Of a stretch of 64,000 bases of DNA, positions 1 to 8,700 are shown one piece after another. Both the position numbers and the translations under genes were made by a program. Position 1 is the stretch's first letter; each line of letters starts with the position of its first letter. Location of the stretch: contig LNFB01000161.1 in NCBI GenBank assembly GCA_001464385.1, forward strand, positions 26,664 to 90,663. The letters run 5' to 3'. Under the pieces are notes generated by a model that worked only from the letters and a program-made list of their open reading frames with translations, had not been told where the DNA came from and searched no databases. This DNA comes from Deltaproteobacteria bacterium Ga0077550 (GTDB taxonomy: Bacteria; Myxococcota_A; Polyangia; Nannocystales; Nannocystaceae).

Positions 1-7
1 TGATCCC

Positions 8-1351
8 TTGGTAGGCTCCGCCGCAATGCCGCGTCTCTCGCCCGTGGACTTCGTCATCCGCACGGTCGGTCCCGCGACCCGTCCGTCACCGCTCGCGCTG
101 TCGACGACCCCCGACGACGACGTCGCCGACTACGTGCCCGACGGCGCGGGGGTGCTCTTCGACATCGAGGTCGCGATCGACCACGCGGTCGTCAGGCCGC
201 TCGCGTTCGAGAAGGCCGGGCCGCGCGAGCGCATCCACTTCGATCCCGCGTGCACCACCGCGGGCATCGTCACCTGCGGCGGCCTCTGTCCGGGCATCAA
301 CAACGTCATCCGCTCGCTGGTGCTCGAGCTCCACCACAAGTACGGCGTCGCGCGTGTGCTCGGCTTCCGCTACGGCTATTCGGGGCTGGATCCCGCCTGC
401 GGTGTGCCCCCGGTCGAGCTGCGGCCGCCCGACGTGCTGCACATCCATCGCCAGGGCGGCAGCCTGCTCGGCATGTCGCGGGGCGCACCGACGGTCGAGA
501 CCATGGTCGACGAGCTCGCGCGGCGCGACGTGCAGATCCTCTTCACCATCGGCGGCGATGGGACGCATCGCGGGTCACACGCCCTCGCCGACGAGATCGC
601 CCGCCGCGGCCTCGACATCGCCATCGTCGGCCTCCCCAAGACGATCGACAACGACATCGCGTTCGTCGACAAGACGTTCGGCTACGAGACCGCCGTCGAG
701 GTCGCCCGGCAGGCCGTCGACGCCGCGCACACCGAGGCGATCAGCGCCCTCAACGGGGTCGGCATCGTCAAGCTGATGGGCCGAGATGCCGGGTTCATCG
801 CCGCGGCTGCGACGCTCGCCAGCCGCGACGTCAACTTCTGCCTCGTGCCCGAGGTCCGCTTCGAGCTCGACGGGCCCCGGGGCCTGCTCGCCGCGCTCGA
901 GCGGCGGCTCGCCGCGCGTCACCACGCGCTCGTGGTCGTCGCCGAGGGCTGCGGCGCCTCGCTCGTCGACGCCGACAGCGCCCGCGATGCCTCGGGCAAC
1001 GTGCGCTACGCCGACGCCCGCCTCGACGTCGGGCCCCGGCTGCGCGACAGGATCACGGCCCACTTCAAGGCGCTGGGCGTCCCCATCGTGGTCAAGTACA
1101 TCGACCCCAGCTACATGATCCGCGGCTGCCCGGCGAACGCCTACGACAGCATCTTCTGCGATGCGCTCGCCCGTCACGCGGCGCACGCGGGGATGGCGGG
1201 CAAGACCGACCTGCTGATCGGCCGCGCCCACGGGATCTTCACGCACGTGCCGCTGGGCCTCGTCGCCGGCGGGCGCAAGCGGATCGATCCCGACGAGGGC
1301 ACGTGGCTGGCGGTCACAGAGGCGACCGGCCAACCGCCCCTGCGCGCCTGA
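8..1351 (+). CDS. pfkA: ATP-dependent 6-phosphofructokinase (PfkA family, PPi-PFK-like clade)
   Basis: Cytosolic glycolytic kinase that phosphorylates fructose 6-phosphate. Visible motifs are GGLCPGINNVIR (about residues 91-102, phosphate/nucleotide loop), IGGDGTHRGS (181-190), LPKTIDNDI (209-217, with the catalytic TIDND) and KLMGRDAGF (255-263). The pattern of Gly in GGDG with Lys before TIDND is typical of the long PFK clade that includes plant and spirochaete enzymes. Gly at the first position favours ATP over pyrophosphate, but I cannot settle the phosphoryl donor. At about 440 residues it is longer than E. coli PfkA (320), with roughly 80 extra N-terminal residues. The frame is open to the left edge: TTG at 8 and ATG at 26 are both possible starts, and the true start may lie outside the window. 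Confidence 0.88.
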   Translation: MVGSAAMPRLSPVDFVIRTVGPATRPSPLALSTTPDDDVADYVPDGAGVLFDIEVAIDHAVVRPLAFEKAGPRERIHFDPACTTAGIVTCGGLCPGINNVIRSLVLELHHKYGVARVLGFRYGYSGLDPACGVPPVELRPPDVLHIHRQGGSLLGMSRGAPTVETMVDELARRDVQILFTIGGDGTHRGSHALADEIARRGLDIAIVGLPKTIDNDIAFVDKTFGYETAVEVARQAVDAAHTEAISALNGVGIVKLMGRDAGFIAAAATLASRDVNFCLVPEVRFELDGPRGLLAALERRLAARHHALVVVAEGCGASLVDADSARDASGNVRYADARLDVGPRLRDRITAHFKALGVPIVVKYIDPSYMIRGCPANAYDSIFCDALARHAAHAGMAGKTDLLIGRAHGIFTHVPLGLVAGGRKRIDPDEGTWLAVTEATGQPPLRA

Positions 1352-1378
1352 ATCGCCGGGCCGCCGTCAGCAAGCAAT

Positions 1379-1403
1379 GGGGAAGGGCGGCCCGCCCTTC
1401 CCC
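1379..1403. terminator. Inverted repeat between convergent genes, probable bidirectional terminator
   Basis: A perfect 12-bp inverted repeat with a one-base centre (GGGGAAGGGCGG, C, then its complement) lies 28 nt after the pfk stop and about 95 nt before the end of the leftward lipoprotein gene. The location between converging genes fits a shared terminator. There is no clear T-tract on either side, so termination is inferred from structure and position only. Confidence 0.5.
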
Positions 1404-1496
1404 TCCGTCGGGCCGAGCCCGCCGGAGGCCTCCCCATCCCTCATCGCTTCGCTCCTTGCCTTCGTCGCGGGTGAACGCTTCACGTTCATCCGCAAC

Positions 1497-2183
1497 TCAA
1501 CGCAGCGCGAAGACCAGCTTGCTCTCGCCGGCGTTCGCCGACAGGCCCGCGCCGATGCCGACGAAGTAGAGCTCGTGCTTGTCCCGCTTGTGGACCATGC
1601 GCACCGCGCCCGCGCTCTCCTCGATCGCCGTCGCCGAGGCCACGCTGCCGGTGTACGTGCCGTCGACCTGCTCGAGCGCGGGCAGGCCCGTCGCGAGCAC
1701 CACGCCCCAGCTCGCCGAGCCACCGACCTGCGCGCCGATGCTCGTCGACTCGAGCTCGAAGCCGCGCTCGCCCGCGATCCCGGCGAAGCGCATCGTCCCG
1801 TTGCCCCGGGCGATCTTCACCACGAGGCCGCCCTCGCCCGAGCGATAGACGCCCACCCCCTGGACGCCGCTACGCGCGAGCACGGCGGCGAAGTCCTTGG
1901 AGGCGAGGAACGTCTCGAGCTTCTCGTCGAGCTCGACCTTCTGCGTCGGCGAGATGGAGAGCTTGCCGGTGAGTTCGTCCACCTGCTGACGGATCGCCGC
2001 GGCGTCGAAGTGCCCCGCGATCGCCGTGCGCGGCGCGCCCGGGGGCGGTGTCGACGGCGCGGTGTCCTTGTCGCACGCGACGGGCAGCGCGGCCAGCAGC
2101 AGCGCCCGCAACGCAATGCGTCGCGCGACGCGTGGCGCGAGGCGATCCGCGAGGCGAGTCGCGAAGGAGGTTCGGGTCGGCAT
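1497..2183 (-). CDS. Putative lipoprotein, unknown function
   Basis: About 228 residues. The N-terminus has a basic stretch rich in Arg, a hydrophobic run and a lipobox LPVAC-D, so it is probably an exported, lipid-anchored protein. The mature part starts with a Pro-rich linker, then a helical segment (KVELDEKLETFLASKDF) followed by a Gly/Val-rich, probably beta-rich domain. I recognise no enzyme motif. ATG at 2183 was preferred to an in-frame start 36 nt upstream because it places the signal peptide correctly. It converges on pfk and diverges from the DUF427 gene, with about 120 nt of shared upstream region. Confidence 0.6.
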   Translation of the reverse strand: MPTRTSFATRLADRLAPRVARRIALRALLLAALPVACDKDTAPSTPPPGAPRTAIAGHFDAAAIRQQVDELTGKLSISPTQKVELDEKLETFLASKDFAAVLARSGVQGVGVYRSGEGGLVVKIARGNGTMRFAGIAGERGFELESTSIGAQVGGSASWGVVLATGLPALEQVDGTYTGSVASATAIEESAGAVRMVHKRDKHELYFVGIGAGLSANAGESKLVFALR

Positions 2184-2302
2184 CGCCCCGAAGGCTAGCG
2201 ACGTTCGGCCGACGGGCAACTGAAAACCGTGCGGTTCCGCAGGGCCGACCCGCGTCGCCCCACGCGGGCGCGTGCGCCCGGGTCGTGCGAGACTCCCCGA
2301 CG

Positions 2303-2584
2303 ATGCGAGCCATCTGGAACGGCACCGTGCTGGCCGAGAGCGACGACACGATCGTCGTCGAGGGCAACCACTACTTCCCGCCCGACGCGCTGCGCCGCGA
2401 GCACTTCCGCGACAGCGCCACGCACACCACCTGCGGGTGGAAGGGCGTCGCGAGCTACTATGACGTCGTCGTCGGCGAGCAGGTCAACGCGGATGCGGCC
2501 TGGTACTACCCGACGCCGAAGGCCGCCGCCGAGCGCGTGCGCGGGCGCGTCGCGTTCTGGAAGGGCGTCGCGGTCGGTCCCTAG
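2303..2584 (+). CDS. DUF427 family protein
   Basis: A compact 93-residue soluble protein. The conserved pattern of the family is clear: AIWNG..LAESD at the N-terminus, VVEGNHYFPP, then STHTTCGWKG, a SYYDVVV strand and a final WYYPTPK..A..VRG.VAFWKG. DUF427 proteins are small beta-rich folds of unknown biochemical role, often encoded alone in actinobacteria, proteobacteria and myxobacteria. ATG 2303 is the only sensible start, although the frame stays open upstream. It ends 11 nt before the next gene, so the two may be co-transcribed. Confidence 0.8.
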   Translation: MRAIWNGTVLAESDDTIVVEGNHYFPPDALRREHFRDSATHTTCGWKGVASYYDVVVGEQVNADAAWYYPTPKAAAERVRGRVAFWKGVAVGP

Positions 2585-2595
2585 GCGGCGTGCCG

Positions 2596-3504
2596 ATGCC
2601 GGTCGAGTCCGCCGAGGATCCGGGGACGAGCCCCCGCGTGGGCAGTTGGTGGGTGCTCGCGCCGCTGCCCGCGGCCGCCGTCGGGATGGCGATCGCCGTC
2701 TCGCAAGGCGTGCGGTGGACGGCGTATCTCCCGAACCTCATCGCGCTCGTCCTCGGCGCGGGGATCTTCTTCGGGGTTCGACGACGCTCGCACGGGCGCG
2801 TCGCGACGTGGATGCCGAGCGTCGCGGCCCTCGCGATCCTCGCGACGCTCGTGGTTCCGGGGGTGGAGGGCGTGCACCGCTGGCTGGCGATCGGTGGCCT
2901 GCGACTGAACGTGTCGACGGCCGCGACGCCGTGGATCCTGCTCGGCCTCGCGGCGGGCGGGCAGCGGGCGCGGCTGCTCGGCGCGGGAGCCGTGCTCGTC
3001 GCGGCGATGACCCACCTGGCGCAGCCGGACGCGGGGCAGGCGACGGCGTTGGCCGTCGGCGTCTTGCCGCTGGCGCTCGATCGCCGACGCACGCCCTCGG
3101 CGATCGGAGTTCCCCTCGTGCTCACGACGACGGCGCTCGCGGGCGCGGCGTGGTTCGTCCCCGATCCCCTCGCGCCCGTGGACCACGTCGAGCGGATCCT
3201 GATCCTCGGGTCCTCGCAGGGGGCGCTCTGGGTCGCGGCCATGGTGGCTGCAGGCGTCGCGCTCCTCGTCCCGTTCGCGCTGCCCACCCGTGAGTCCGCG
3301 CGGGATCCGGTCGCCGGCGCGCTCGTCGGGTACATCGCCGCGACGTTCATCGTCACGGTCATCGGCCACTTCCCGGTCCCCGTCTTCGGTGCCGGTGCGG
3401 GGCCCGTGCTCGGTTGGTATGCGTTGCTCACCGTGTACGCGCTCGCGTGTGGAGCTCCACCTGTCGTCGGCCCCGAGCCTCGCGGAGGCCTGAGCGGCGT
3501 GTGA
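2596..3504 (+). CDS. Polytopic membrane protein resembling SEDS (FtsW/RodA) proteins
   Basis: About 302 residues with nine or ten predicted membrane segments. Three patches resemble the SEDS glycosyltransferase family: GVHRWLAIGGLRLN (cf. GARRWI.LG...QPSE), HLAQPDAGQATAL (cf. LQPDLGTAL) and GHFPVPVFGAGAGP (cf. LLPVTGIPLPF.S.GG). SEDS proteins polymerise lipid II; this copy is about 80 residues shorter than usual and the third motif is poorly kept, so activity is uncertain. GTG 2590 is an alternative start two codons upstream. No shape or division genes are adjacent. It could instead be an unrelated integral membrane protein. Confidence 0.45.
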   Translation: MPVESAEDPGTSPRVGSWWVLAPLPAAAVGMAIAVSQGVRWTAYLPNLIALVLGAGIFFGVRRRSHGRVATWMPSVAALAILATLVVPGVEGVHRWLAIGGLRLNVSTAATPWILLGLAAGGQRARLLGAGAVLVAAMTHLAQPDAGQATALAVGVLPLALDRRRTPSAIGVPLVLTTTALAGAAWFVPDPLAPVDHVERILILGSSQGALWVAAMVAAGVALLVPFALPTRESARDPVAGALVGYIAATFIVTVIGHFPVPVFGAGAGPVLGWYALLTVYALACGAPPVVGPEPRGGLSGV

Positions 3505-3559
3505 CAGGCGGCGGAGCCGACGGCCGCCGGACCCGCCCGGGCGTGGTAAGCAGGCCGCG

Positions 3560-4546
3560 ATGGTATGGATCGCCCTGGTGTTCGCGCTCGAGGGCGCGAC
3601 CCTCGAGCCGCCACCGCGACGCATCGCGATGTCGTGGGAGGCGCCCGCGGCGTGCCCCCAGGCCGCAGCCGTCGCCGAGGATCTGACGCGCCTCACCAAC
3701 GGCGCGGTGGTCCTCGCTGCGGCGGCCGACGATCGTGTGCGCGCCGCGATTGTGGCCGAGGCCGGCGGCTACACGATCACCCTCGAGCTCGGCGGTCGCG
3801 ATCTGACCGAGACGCGGCGCCTCGCGGGGCCGCGGTGCGAGACACTCGCCCGCGCCGCGACCGTGATGATCGCCGTCGCGCTCGCGCCGGTACCCACGGC
3901 ACGGACAATGACTCCGCCGCAGGTCGCGAACCTGCCGACGACCACTGCGGTGCCGGACCCCGCGATCGACTCGCCGACACGCAGCGGCGCGGCATCCCCG
4001 AGCCGGGTGCCATCGGCCCGGCCCCGCGTCGATCGACTGGCGTTCGGCGCCTGGACGGGGCCGAGCCTCGGGACGAACCCGCGGGCGACCGCGATCGTCG
4101 GTGTCGACGTCGGCTGGCGCCGCGGCGTGCTCGGGCTGCAGCTGTCGGGCTGGCACGCCTTCGCGGCCGGGCGTCGTGTGGAGGCGGGCGTGGGCGTCCG
4201 CGCGTCACTGACCGGCGGCGGCGCGCGCCTGATCCTGGCGCTGCCGATCGGGCCCGTCGAGGTGCCGGTGTCCCTCGGCGTGGATCTCGGCGCGATGATC
4301 GGCACCGGGACCGGCACCCGTGTGCGCGCCGCGACCGTGCGATCGCTGTGGTCGGCTGCGGTGGTCGGGGTCGGTCTCGCGTGGCCGGCGCGGGGGCGCA
4401 TCGCCCTGGCGGTGCGGGCGGAGGCGCTCGCGACCCTGCGCGCCCCCGGGATCCACCTCGACGGCCAGGGGGAGCGTCGGGTCGTGTTCGTGGTGCCGCA
4501 GGTGGGCGCCCGCGTGCTCGCAGGGCCGTTGTTGCGATTGCCGTGA
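3560..4546 (+). CDS. Exported protein with C-terminal beta-barrel-like region (ECF module 1)
   Basis: 328 residues. A short N-terminal hydrophobic segment precedes a region of about 90 residues with paired Cys and CETLARAATVMIAVALA, then a Thr/Pro/Ser-rich linker. The C-terminal half (about 155-328) alternates hydrophobic and Gly/Arg residues in a way typical of outer-membrane strands. The same architecture recurs at 25,210 and 56,733, each time next to an ECF sigma factor, so I treat it as the barrel component of a recurring regulatory module. The biochemical role is unknown. A lipoprotein gene follows within 40 nt and the fused sigma factor comes after that, so the three are probably co-transcribed. 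Confidence 0.6.
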   Translation: MVWIALVFALEGATLEPPPRRIAMSWEAPAACPQAAAVAEDLTRLTNGAVVLAAAADDRVRAAIVAEAGGYTITLELGGRDLTETRRLAGPRCETLARAATVMIAVALAPVPTARTMTPPQVANLPTTTAVPDPAIDSPTRSGAASPSRVPSARPRVDRLAFGAWTGPSLGTNPRATAIVGVDVGWRRGVLGLQLSGWHAFAAGRRVEAGVGVRASLTGGGARLILALPIGPVEVPVSLGVDLGAMIGTGTGTRVRAATVRSLWSAAVVGVGLAWPARGRIALAVRAEALATLRAPGIHLDGQGERRVVFVVPQVGARVLAGPLLRLP

Positions 4547-4579
4547 CGAGGACCGCGGTGCGCGGTGCCTGTACCCTGC

Positions 4580-5869
4580 ATGGACGTGATGACGCGCAGG
4601 GGATGGGTGTTTGGGCTGGCGCTGGTCGCGTGCACGGCGGACACGAAGAGCGGCGGGCAGATCGTCGACGACACCGGATCGGGGTCGGACTCGGGGACGT
4701 CGAGCAGCGGCGATGCGAGTGAGGGCTCCACCGGCGGGGTCGATGACTGCATCGAGGATCCGGTGTGCGGCAACGGTCGCATCGACGTCGTCGAGGAGTG
4801 CGATGGCGCAGATGCGTGCAGCGCCTGTGTCTCGGCGCAGGAGCCCACGCCGATGATGAACAGCGGCGAGTTCGGCGTCGTGACGATCGCGTTCGCCCCC
4901 GACGGCTCGTGGCTCGCGACGACGCAGGCCTTCGAGGCGCAGCCGATCGTGCTGCGGCGCTACGACCCCGCCGGCGCCGAGCTGTGGTCGCACGAACTCG
5001 TCGATCTCGCGAGTGTCCGACCGGCGGTGGCGCTCGACCCCGCGGGGAACGCCTACGTCGGCGCGGCCGTGCAGGCGGCCGAGGGCGATCCGGTGTTCCC
5101 CTGGGTCGCCGCGTGGGACGCCGCCGGTGCGCCCTCGTGGTCGGTGCTCGGTGCCGATGAGGGCTTGCTCGAGACGATCGCCGCCGACGGTGCCCGCGTG
5201 GTCGTGGGGGGTGGCGACCTCGTCGAGGCGGGAAGCACGAGCCTGATGCGGGTCTTCGACGCCGCCGGGCTCGAACAGTGGAGCCTCGGCGACAACGGGT
5301 TCTCGCGCGTCGACGATGTCGCCGTGATCGGGGACGAGATCGTCGCGATGCGCTCGCGACCGGGGATCACCGAGGGCAACACGTCGGTCACCATCGCCCG
5401 CTACGATCTGCTCGCGACCGAGCGATGGGCGGTCGAGATCGCCGCGGACGAGCCCCCTTCCATCGGCCGCTGGGGCGTCGTCACGGACGGTGCGGATGGG
5501 TCCTGGGTCTTCGGCGCGCGGCTGCGCTCGCCTTACGTGGTCCACCAGGATCGCGACGGCGCGATGCTCGAGGAGCTCGGGTGCATCGGTGGGGCGGGAG
5601 GCGTGGTCGTCGGTCTCGCGGTCGGACCCCAGTCCCAGCTCGCCCTCGCCATCACAGCGGAGACCTACGTCGATCAGAACTACAGGTACGATGCATGGTT
5701 CCCGGTCATCGCGGGAGGCGAGATCGTCGAGGCGACGCACTTCGATTCCAGCACGCGCACGGCCATCGCCTTCGCGACCGGGTGGTCGGGCGACCGACGC
5801 CTCCTCGGGTGGACCGACGGCGGATCCGAGGGTGGCCCCGGGTCGAGCCGAGTGCTGCAGATCCCATGA
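4580..5869 (+). CDS. Lipoprotein with Myxococcus-type Cys-rich repeat and beta-propeller-like body
   Basis: About 429 residues. The signal peptide ends in a lipobox LALVAC-T, followed by a linker of Gly/Ser/Asp/Thr. One Cys-rich motif, VCGNGRIDVVEECDG, matches the myxobacterial repeat typical of surface proteins. The remaining 350 residues carry recurring FAPDGSWL, YDPAGAELW and ALDPAGNAYVG stretches that look like blades of a propeller. It is probably an outer-surface protein of unknown ligand. Starts at 4580 or 4589 are both plausible; a GTG at 4565 is less likely. It lies between the barrel gene and the fused sigma factor. Confidence 0.65.
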   Translation: MDVMTRRGWVFGLALVACTADTKSGGQIVDDTGSGSDSGTSSSGDASEGSTGGVDDCIEDPVCGNGRIDVVEECDGADACSACVSAQEPTPMMNSGEFGVVTIAFAPDGSWLATTQAFEAQPIVLRRYDPAGAELWSHELVDLASVRPAVALDPAGNAYVGAAVQAAEGDPVFPWVAAWDAAGAPSWSVLGADEGLLETIAADGARVVVGGGDLVEAGSTSLMRVFDAAGLEQWSLGDNGFSRVDDVAVIGDEIVAMRSRPGITEGNTSVTIARYDLLATERWAVEIAADEPPSIGRWGVVTDGADGSWVFGARLRSPYVVHQDRDGAMLEELGCIGGAGGVVVGLAVGPQSQLALAITAETYVDQNYRYDAWFPVIAGGEIVEATHFDSSTRTAIAFATGWSGDRRLLGWTDGGSEGGPGSSRVLQIP

Positions 5870-5881
5870 GGCGACGCGCAC

Positions 5882-7054
5882 GTGGGACGACGATCCGCCA
5901 CGACCCCCGAGGTGCAGCGACTCGCGGCGATCTACCGCGATCACCTGCGACGCGTGCGTTGGGTGCTGCGCGCCCGGGGGATCGCCGCCGCCGAGATCGA
6001 CGACGTCGTCCACGACGTGTTCCTCGCCATCCATCGCCGCTTGCCCGCTCGCGACGCTGGGGTCGAGCTCGCGACGTGGATCTGCGGGGTCGCTCGCAGC
6101 GTCGCGTTCGCCCACCATCGCGGCAACGATCGCCGACGGGCCACGATCGCTGCGGTGTCCGAGCCCGACGCCGCACTGCTGCCCGACGAGGCCCTCGCCC
6201 GCCACGAGGCCTGGCAACGCCTCGCCGATGCGCTCGACGGACTCCGCGACGATCAGCGCGAGGCCTTCGTCCTCGTCGACGTCATGGGCATGCGCGCCGC
6301 CGAGGCGGCGGCGTTGATCGATGCCCCGGTGAACACGGTGTACTCGCGGCTGCGCCTCGCCCGGCGCCACTGCGAGTCGGTGCTCGACTTGCCGGCCGGG
6401 GTGGATCGTGCCCAGTGGCTGGATGCGGCCGCACGGGGCGAGCTGCCGAGCGACGCGACGCGGCGTCGAGCGTGGGTGGGGATCGTCGCGGCGTTGCCGG
6501 TGCGGGCCGCGGCGGTGGGGAGCGGGGTCACGGCTTGGCTGGTCGCAGGTGTGCTCGCGGCGGGGGTGAGCGTTGCGGCGGTGCGCTTCGCGGGCGGCGA
6601 GGACGAGCCGATCGTGCGTGCACGTGAATCGGTGACGAAGGTCGATGTGCCCGCGGTGCTGCGCGAGCCGCCGGTGGCGATGCTCGAGCCAGGGGCGCCG
6701 GCGGCTGTCTCTGCGCCTGCGCCCGCGCCTGCGCCTGCGCGTGTCGGACGTGCCCGCAAGGTGGTGACCTCGCAGCTGCCATCGGGACCCCGCGACGATC
6801 TCGCGGCAGCGGTGGAGATGCTCCGCGACGCGCAGGCTCAGCTCGCCCGTGGGGACGCAGCGGGGGTGCTCGCGACGATCGACGCGCATCGCGATCGCAT
6901 GGCAGGGGGTCCGCTGGCGCGGGATGTGCTCCGGCTCGAGCGGACCGCGGCGTGTCGGGCGGCGGATCGGGTGCGGGCGGCGCGGGCGTACACCGAGTTG
7001 GTGCGACGCGGGTATGCGGAGGCCGGGGACGCGGCGTGCCCCGAAGGGGGTTGA
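5882..7054 (+). CDS. ECF sigma factor fused to a transmembrane segment and periplasmic helical domain
   Basis: 390 residues. Residues about 10-80 are sigma region 2 (YRDHLRRVRWVLR, then DDVVHDVFLAIHRRL) and about 110-168 are region 4 (LRDDQREAFVLVDVMG, then APVNTVYSRLRLARRH). A hydrophobic segment at about 213-235, a Pro/Ala linker and a C-terminal helical domain (about 304-385) follow. The tail resembles the C-terminal half of the separate membrane protein at 26,810, which pairs with its own sigma factor. The protein therefore looks like a sigma factor and its membrane partner joined in one chain, presumably tethering the sigma to the inner membrane until released. Start GTG 5882 follows the previous stop by 12 nt. 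Confidence 0.75.
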   Translation: MGRRSATTPEVQRLAAIYRDHLRRVRWVLRARGIAAAEIDDVVHDVFLAIHRRLPARDAGVELATWICGVARSVAFAHHRGNDRRRATIAAVSEPDAALLPDEALARHEAWQRLADALDGLRDDQREAFVLVDVMGMRAAEAAALIDAPVNTVYSRLRLARRHCESVLDLPAGVDRAQWLDAAARGELPSDATRRRAWVGIVAALPVRAAAVGSGVTAWLVAGVLAAGVSVAAVRFAGGEDEPIVRARESVTKVDVPAVLREPPVAMLEPGAPAAVSAPAPAPAPARVGRARKVVTSQLPSGPRDDLAAAVEMLRDAQAQLARGDAAGVLATIDAHRDRMAGGPLARDVLRLERTAACRAADRVRAARAYTELVRRGYAEAGDAACPEGG

Positions 7055-7111
7055 AGCGGGTATCGGAGGCGGGCAGGTGGTGGCTCCCCGACCCGGCGGT
7101 CGAGTCCGCGG

Positions 7112-8260
7112 CTACTCGTAGAACATCTCACCGGGGGTGAGGTCGACGTGGAAGTGGTCGTCGTGGTCGGCGTTGTACTCGGGCGTCAGGATGATGTGCC
7201 ACGTCATCGTGTCCCACAGGGCGTCGGTGAAGGCGCGCAGCCACTGACCCTCGGGCGTCGCCGGCGACGCGACGCCGTCCTCCCAGTCCGCGAACACGCT
7301 CAGCGTCTCGCCATCGGCGAGGACGAAGCCGGCGAAGTCGATCGCGCGACCCTCGGCGTGGTTCGACAGCGTCGACGTGCCGGCGATGACGCGGCAGTTG
7401 TACGTGCCGTAGTGCAGGACCTCGACGGCGCCGACGGGCTCCATCTGCGCCGCGATCTCGAGCGAGTCCGCGATCGCGATCGCGGTCTCGCAGGCGACCA
7501 GCACCGGGTGGGCGTCGTCGCCCTCGCGCAGGGTGATGTCGAGGACCGGGCTGTACAACAGCACCGGATCGAGGATCTCGCAGTCGAGCTCGGGGTGGCC
7601 GTCGGGGTGGTCGAGCTCGTGGGTCGTCGGCACGAAGGCGACGCCGCGATCGACCAGGGTCTGCTGACACGCGGTCATCGGCGCGAACATGCCGGCGGGC
7701 ACGCACACGCCCGTGCTGGTGCCGGGATCGAGGTAGCGAGACAGCGCCGCGCAGCCGTAACCGTCGCGGCAGCCGTTGCCACCGAGCAGCGCGGGGTCGC
7801 AGCGCGACAAGCAGTTGCCGCCGTCCTCGAGCCCGACGTCCGCCGCGTCCACGCAGAACGTCCCGGGCGCGCCGTCCTGATCGGGGCACAGATCTTCGCA
7901 GGGCAACGAGCACGTGCCGCACGGGAAGCCCTGATCCTCGCGCAGGCATACGCCGCCGTCGTAGGTGCACTCGCCGTCGTCGAGGCACGGCGCCCCGATC
8001 CACGTCGACGCCCACGGCGTGCAGTCGAAAGGCTCACCCGTGCTGCTGGCGTCGGAGGACGCGGTCGCGACGCTGGGATCCCCCGAGGACTCCGCGGTCC
8101 CGTCCGCGCCCGACCCGTCGCCGGCGGTCGCGTCACCCGAGCTCGACGCCGAGCCCGGCGCACCCGAGGTGTCGGGCGACCACGCCTCGGGGCCCGCCGA
8201 ACCACCGCCGCAGCCCAGGACGACCGCGAGCGCGACGGGGGACCTGCGACCGTTCGCCAT
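7112..8260 (-). CDS. Lipoprotein with extensin-like C-terminal / M15-type zinc peptidase domain
   Basis: About 382 residues. A short signal ends in the lipobox VVLGC-G, followed by a Ser/Gly/Asp-rich linker and a Cys-rich segment of roughly 120 residues (10 or more Cys, probably disulphide-bonded). The C-terminal domain has LHYGTYNCRVI, the zinc-site-like LSNHAEGRAIDFAGF and a final DHDDHFHVDLTPG, the pattern of extensin-like C-terminal and D-Ala-D-Ala carboxypeptidase-like proteins. A role in peptidoglycan or surface-peptide hydrolysis outside the cell is inferred. ATG 8260 places the lipobox correctly; an in-frame start lies 36 nt upstream. It converges on the fused sigma gene. Confidence 0.75.
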   Translation of the reverse strand: MANGRRSPVALAVVLGCGGGSAGPEAWSPDTSGAPGSASSSGDATAGDGSGADGTAESSGDPSVATASSDASSTGEPFDCTPWASTWIGAPCLDDGECTYDGGVCLREDQGFPCGTCSLPCEDLCPDQDGAPGTFCVDAADVGLEDGGNCLSRCDPALLGGNGCRDGYGCAALSRYLDPGTSTGVCVPAGMFAPMTACQQTLVDRGVAFVPTTHELDHPDGHPELDCEILDPVLLYSPVLDITLREGDDAHPVLVACETAIAIADSLEIAAQMEPVGAVEVLHYGTYNCRVIAGTSTLSNHAEGRAIDFAGFVLADGETLSVFADWEDGVASPATPEGQWLRAFTDALWDTMTWHIILTPEYNADHDDHFHVDLTPGEMFYE

Positions 8261-8321
8261 CGACCAAGGGTAGCGGACCGGCCGTGCCTCCGTCACGCGC
8301 CGCGCCGCGCGGGCGATCCGC

Positions 8322-8585
8322 TCATGCCGCCGGCGTGCGCGGAAGCGTGCTCTCGACGCCGTGGCGGACGATCGCGAGCGAGGCCCGCGACATCTCGGCC
8401 CACATCGCCAGGGACTGCTTGCCCCACTGCGCGGCCTCGTCGATCGCGGCGTCGAAGCGCTTCACGCCCTGCTCCTGCGCGCGCTGGACCTCGGGCCAGA
8501 CGGCATCCCAGCGGGCGAGCTGCTCGCGGGTCTGCTGCGCGACGTCGTTGATGAATTGCTGCATCTGCGTAAACATGATCTCCAC
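8322..8585 (-). CDS. phaP: Phasin-like small PHA granule protein
   Basis: An 87-residue amphipathic, all-helical protein (repeated Q, A, W, with pattern QQFINDV.QQ.REQLARWDAVW and SRASLAIVRHGVE) without a signal peptide. Size, composition and the AQWGKQSLAMWAEMSRASL segment fit phasins, which coat PHA granules. Its neighbours strongly support this: phaR lies immediately upstream on the same strand and the PHA synthase operon is divergent. Either the first or the fourth codon (M at 8585 or 8576) may be the start. A TGC-rich operator-like element sits about 80 nt upstream (8665-8677), consistent with PhaR repression of phasin genes in other bacteria. Confidence 0.65.
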   Translation of the reverse strand: MEIMFTQMQQFINDVAQQTREQLARWDAVWPEVQRAQEQGVKRFDAAIDEAAQWGKQSLAMWAEMSRASLAIVRHGVESTLPRTPAA

Positions 8586-8664
8586 GTCGATCTCGCTCCA
8601 CCGACCGCCTTCGCGCGGTCTGCAGCGAAACTAGGACCGGGTCCCGGGCCTGTCAAGGTGAAAA

Positions 8665-8677
8665 ATGTTGCAGTGCA
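8665..8677. promoter_or_regulatory. TGC-rich operator-like element upstream of phasin (putative PhaR site)
   Basis: The sequence ATGTTGCAGTGCA lies in the 115-nt gap between phaR and the phasin gene. The core TTGCAGTGCA recurs in reverse at 9385-9398 and a variant ATGTTGCACCGCA lies at 14,605. PhaR of other bacteria is known to bind TGC-rich sites, so it is a candidate auto-regulatory site; binding is inferred. Confidence 0.5.
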
Positions 8678-8700
8678 CCAAAGGCTCGGAGCCGCCGTGC

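Noticed and set aside
4205..6889. Long minus-strand frame of 894 codons
   Set aside because: Opposite the barrel, lipoprotein and sigma genes; product is Arg/His/Pro-rich with no domain, typical of a high-GC shadow frame.
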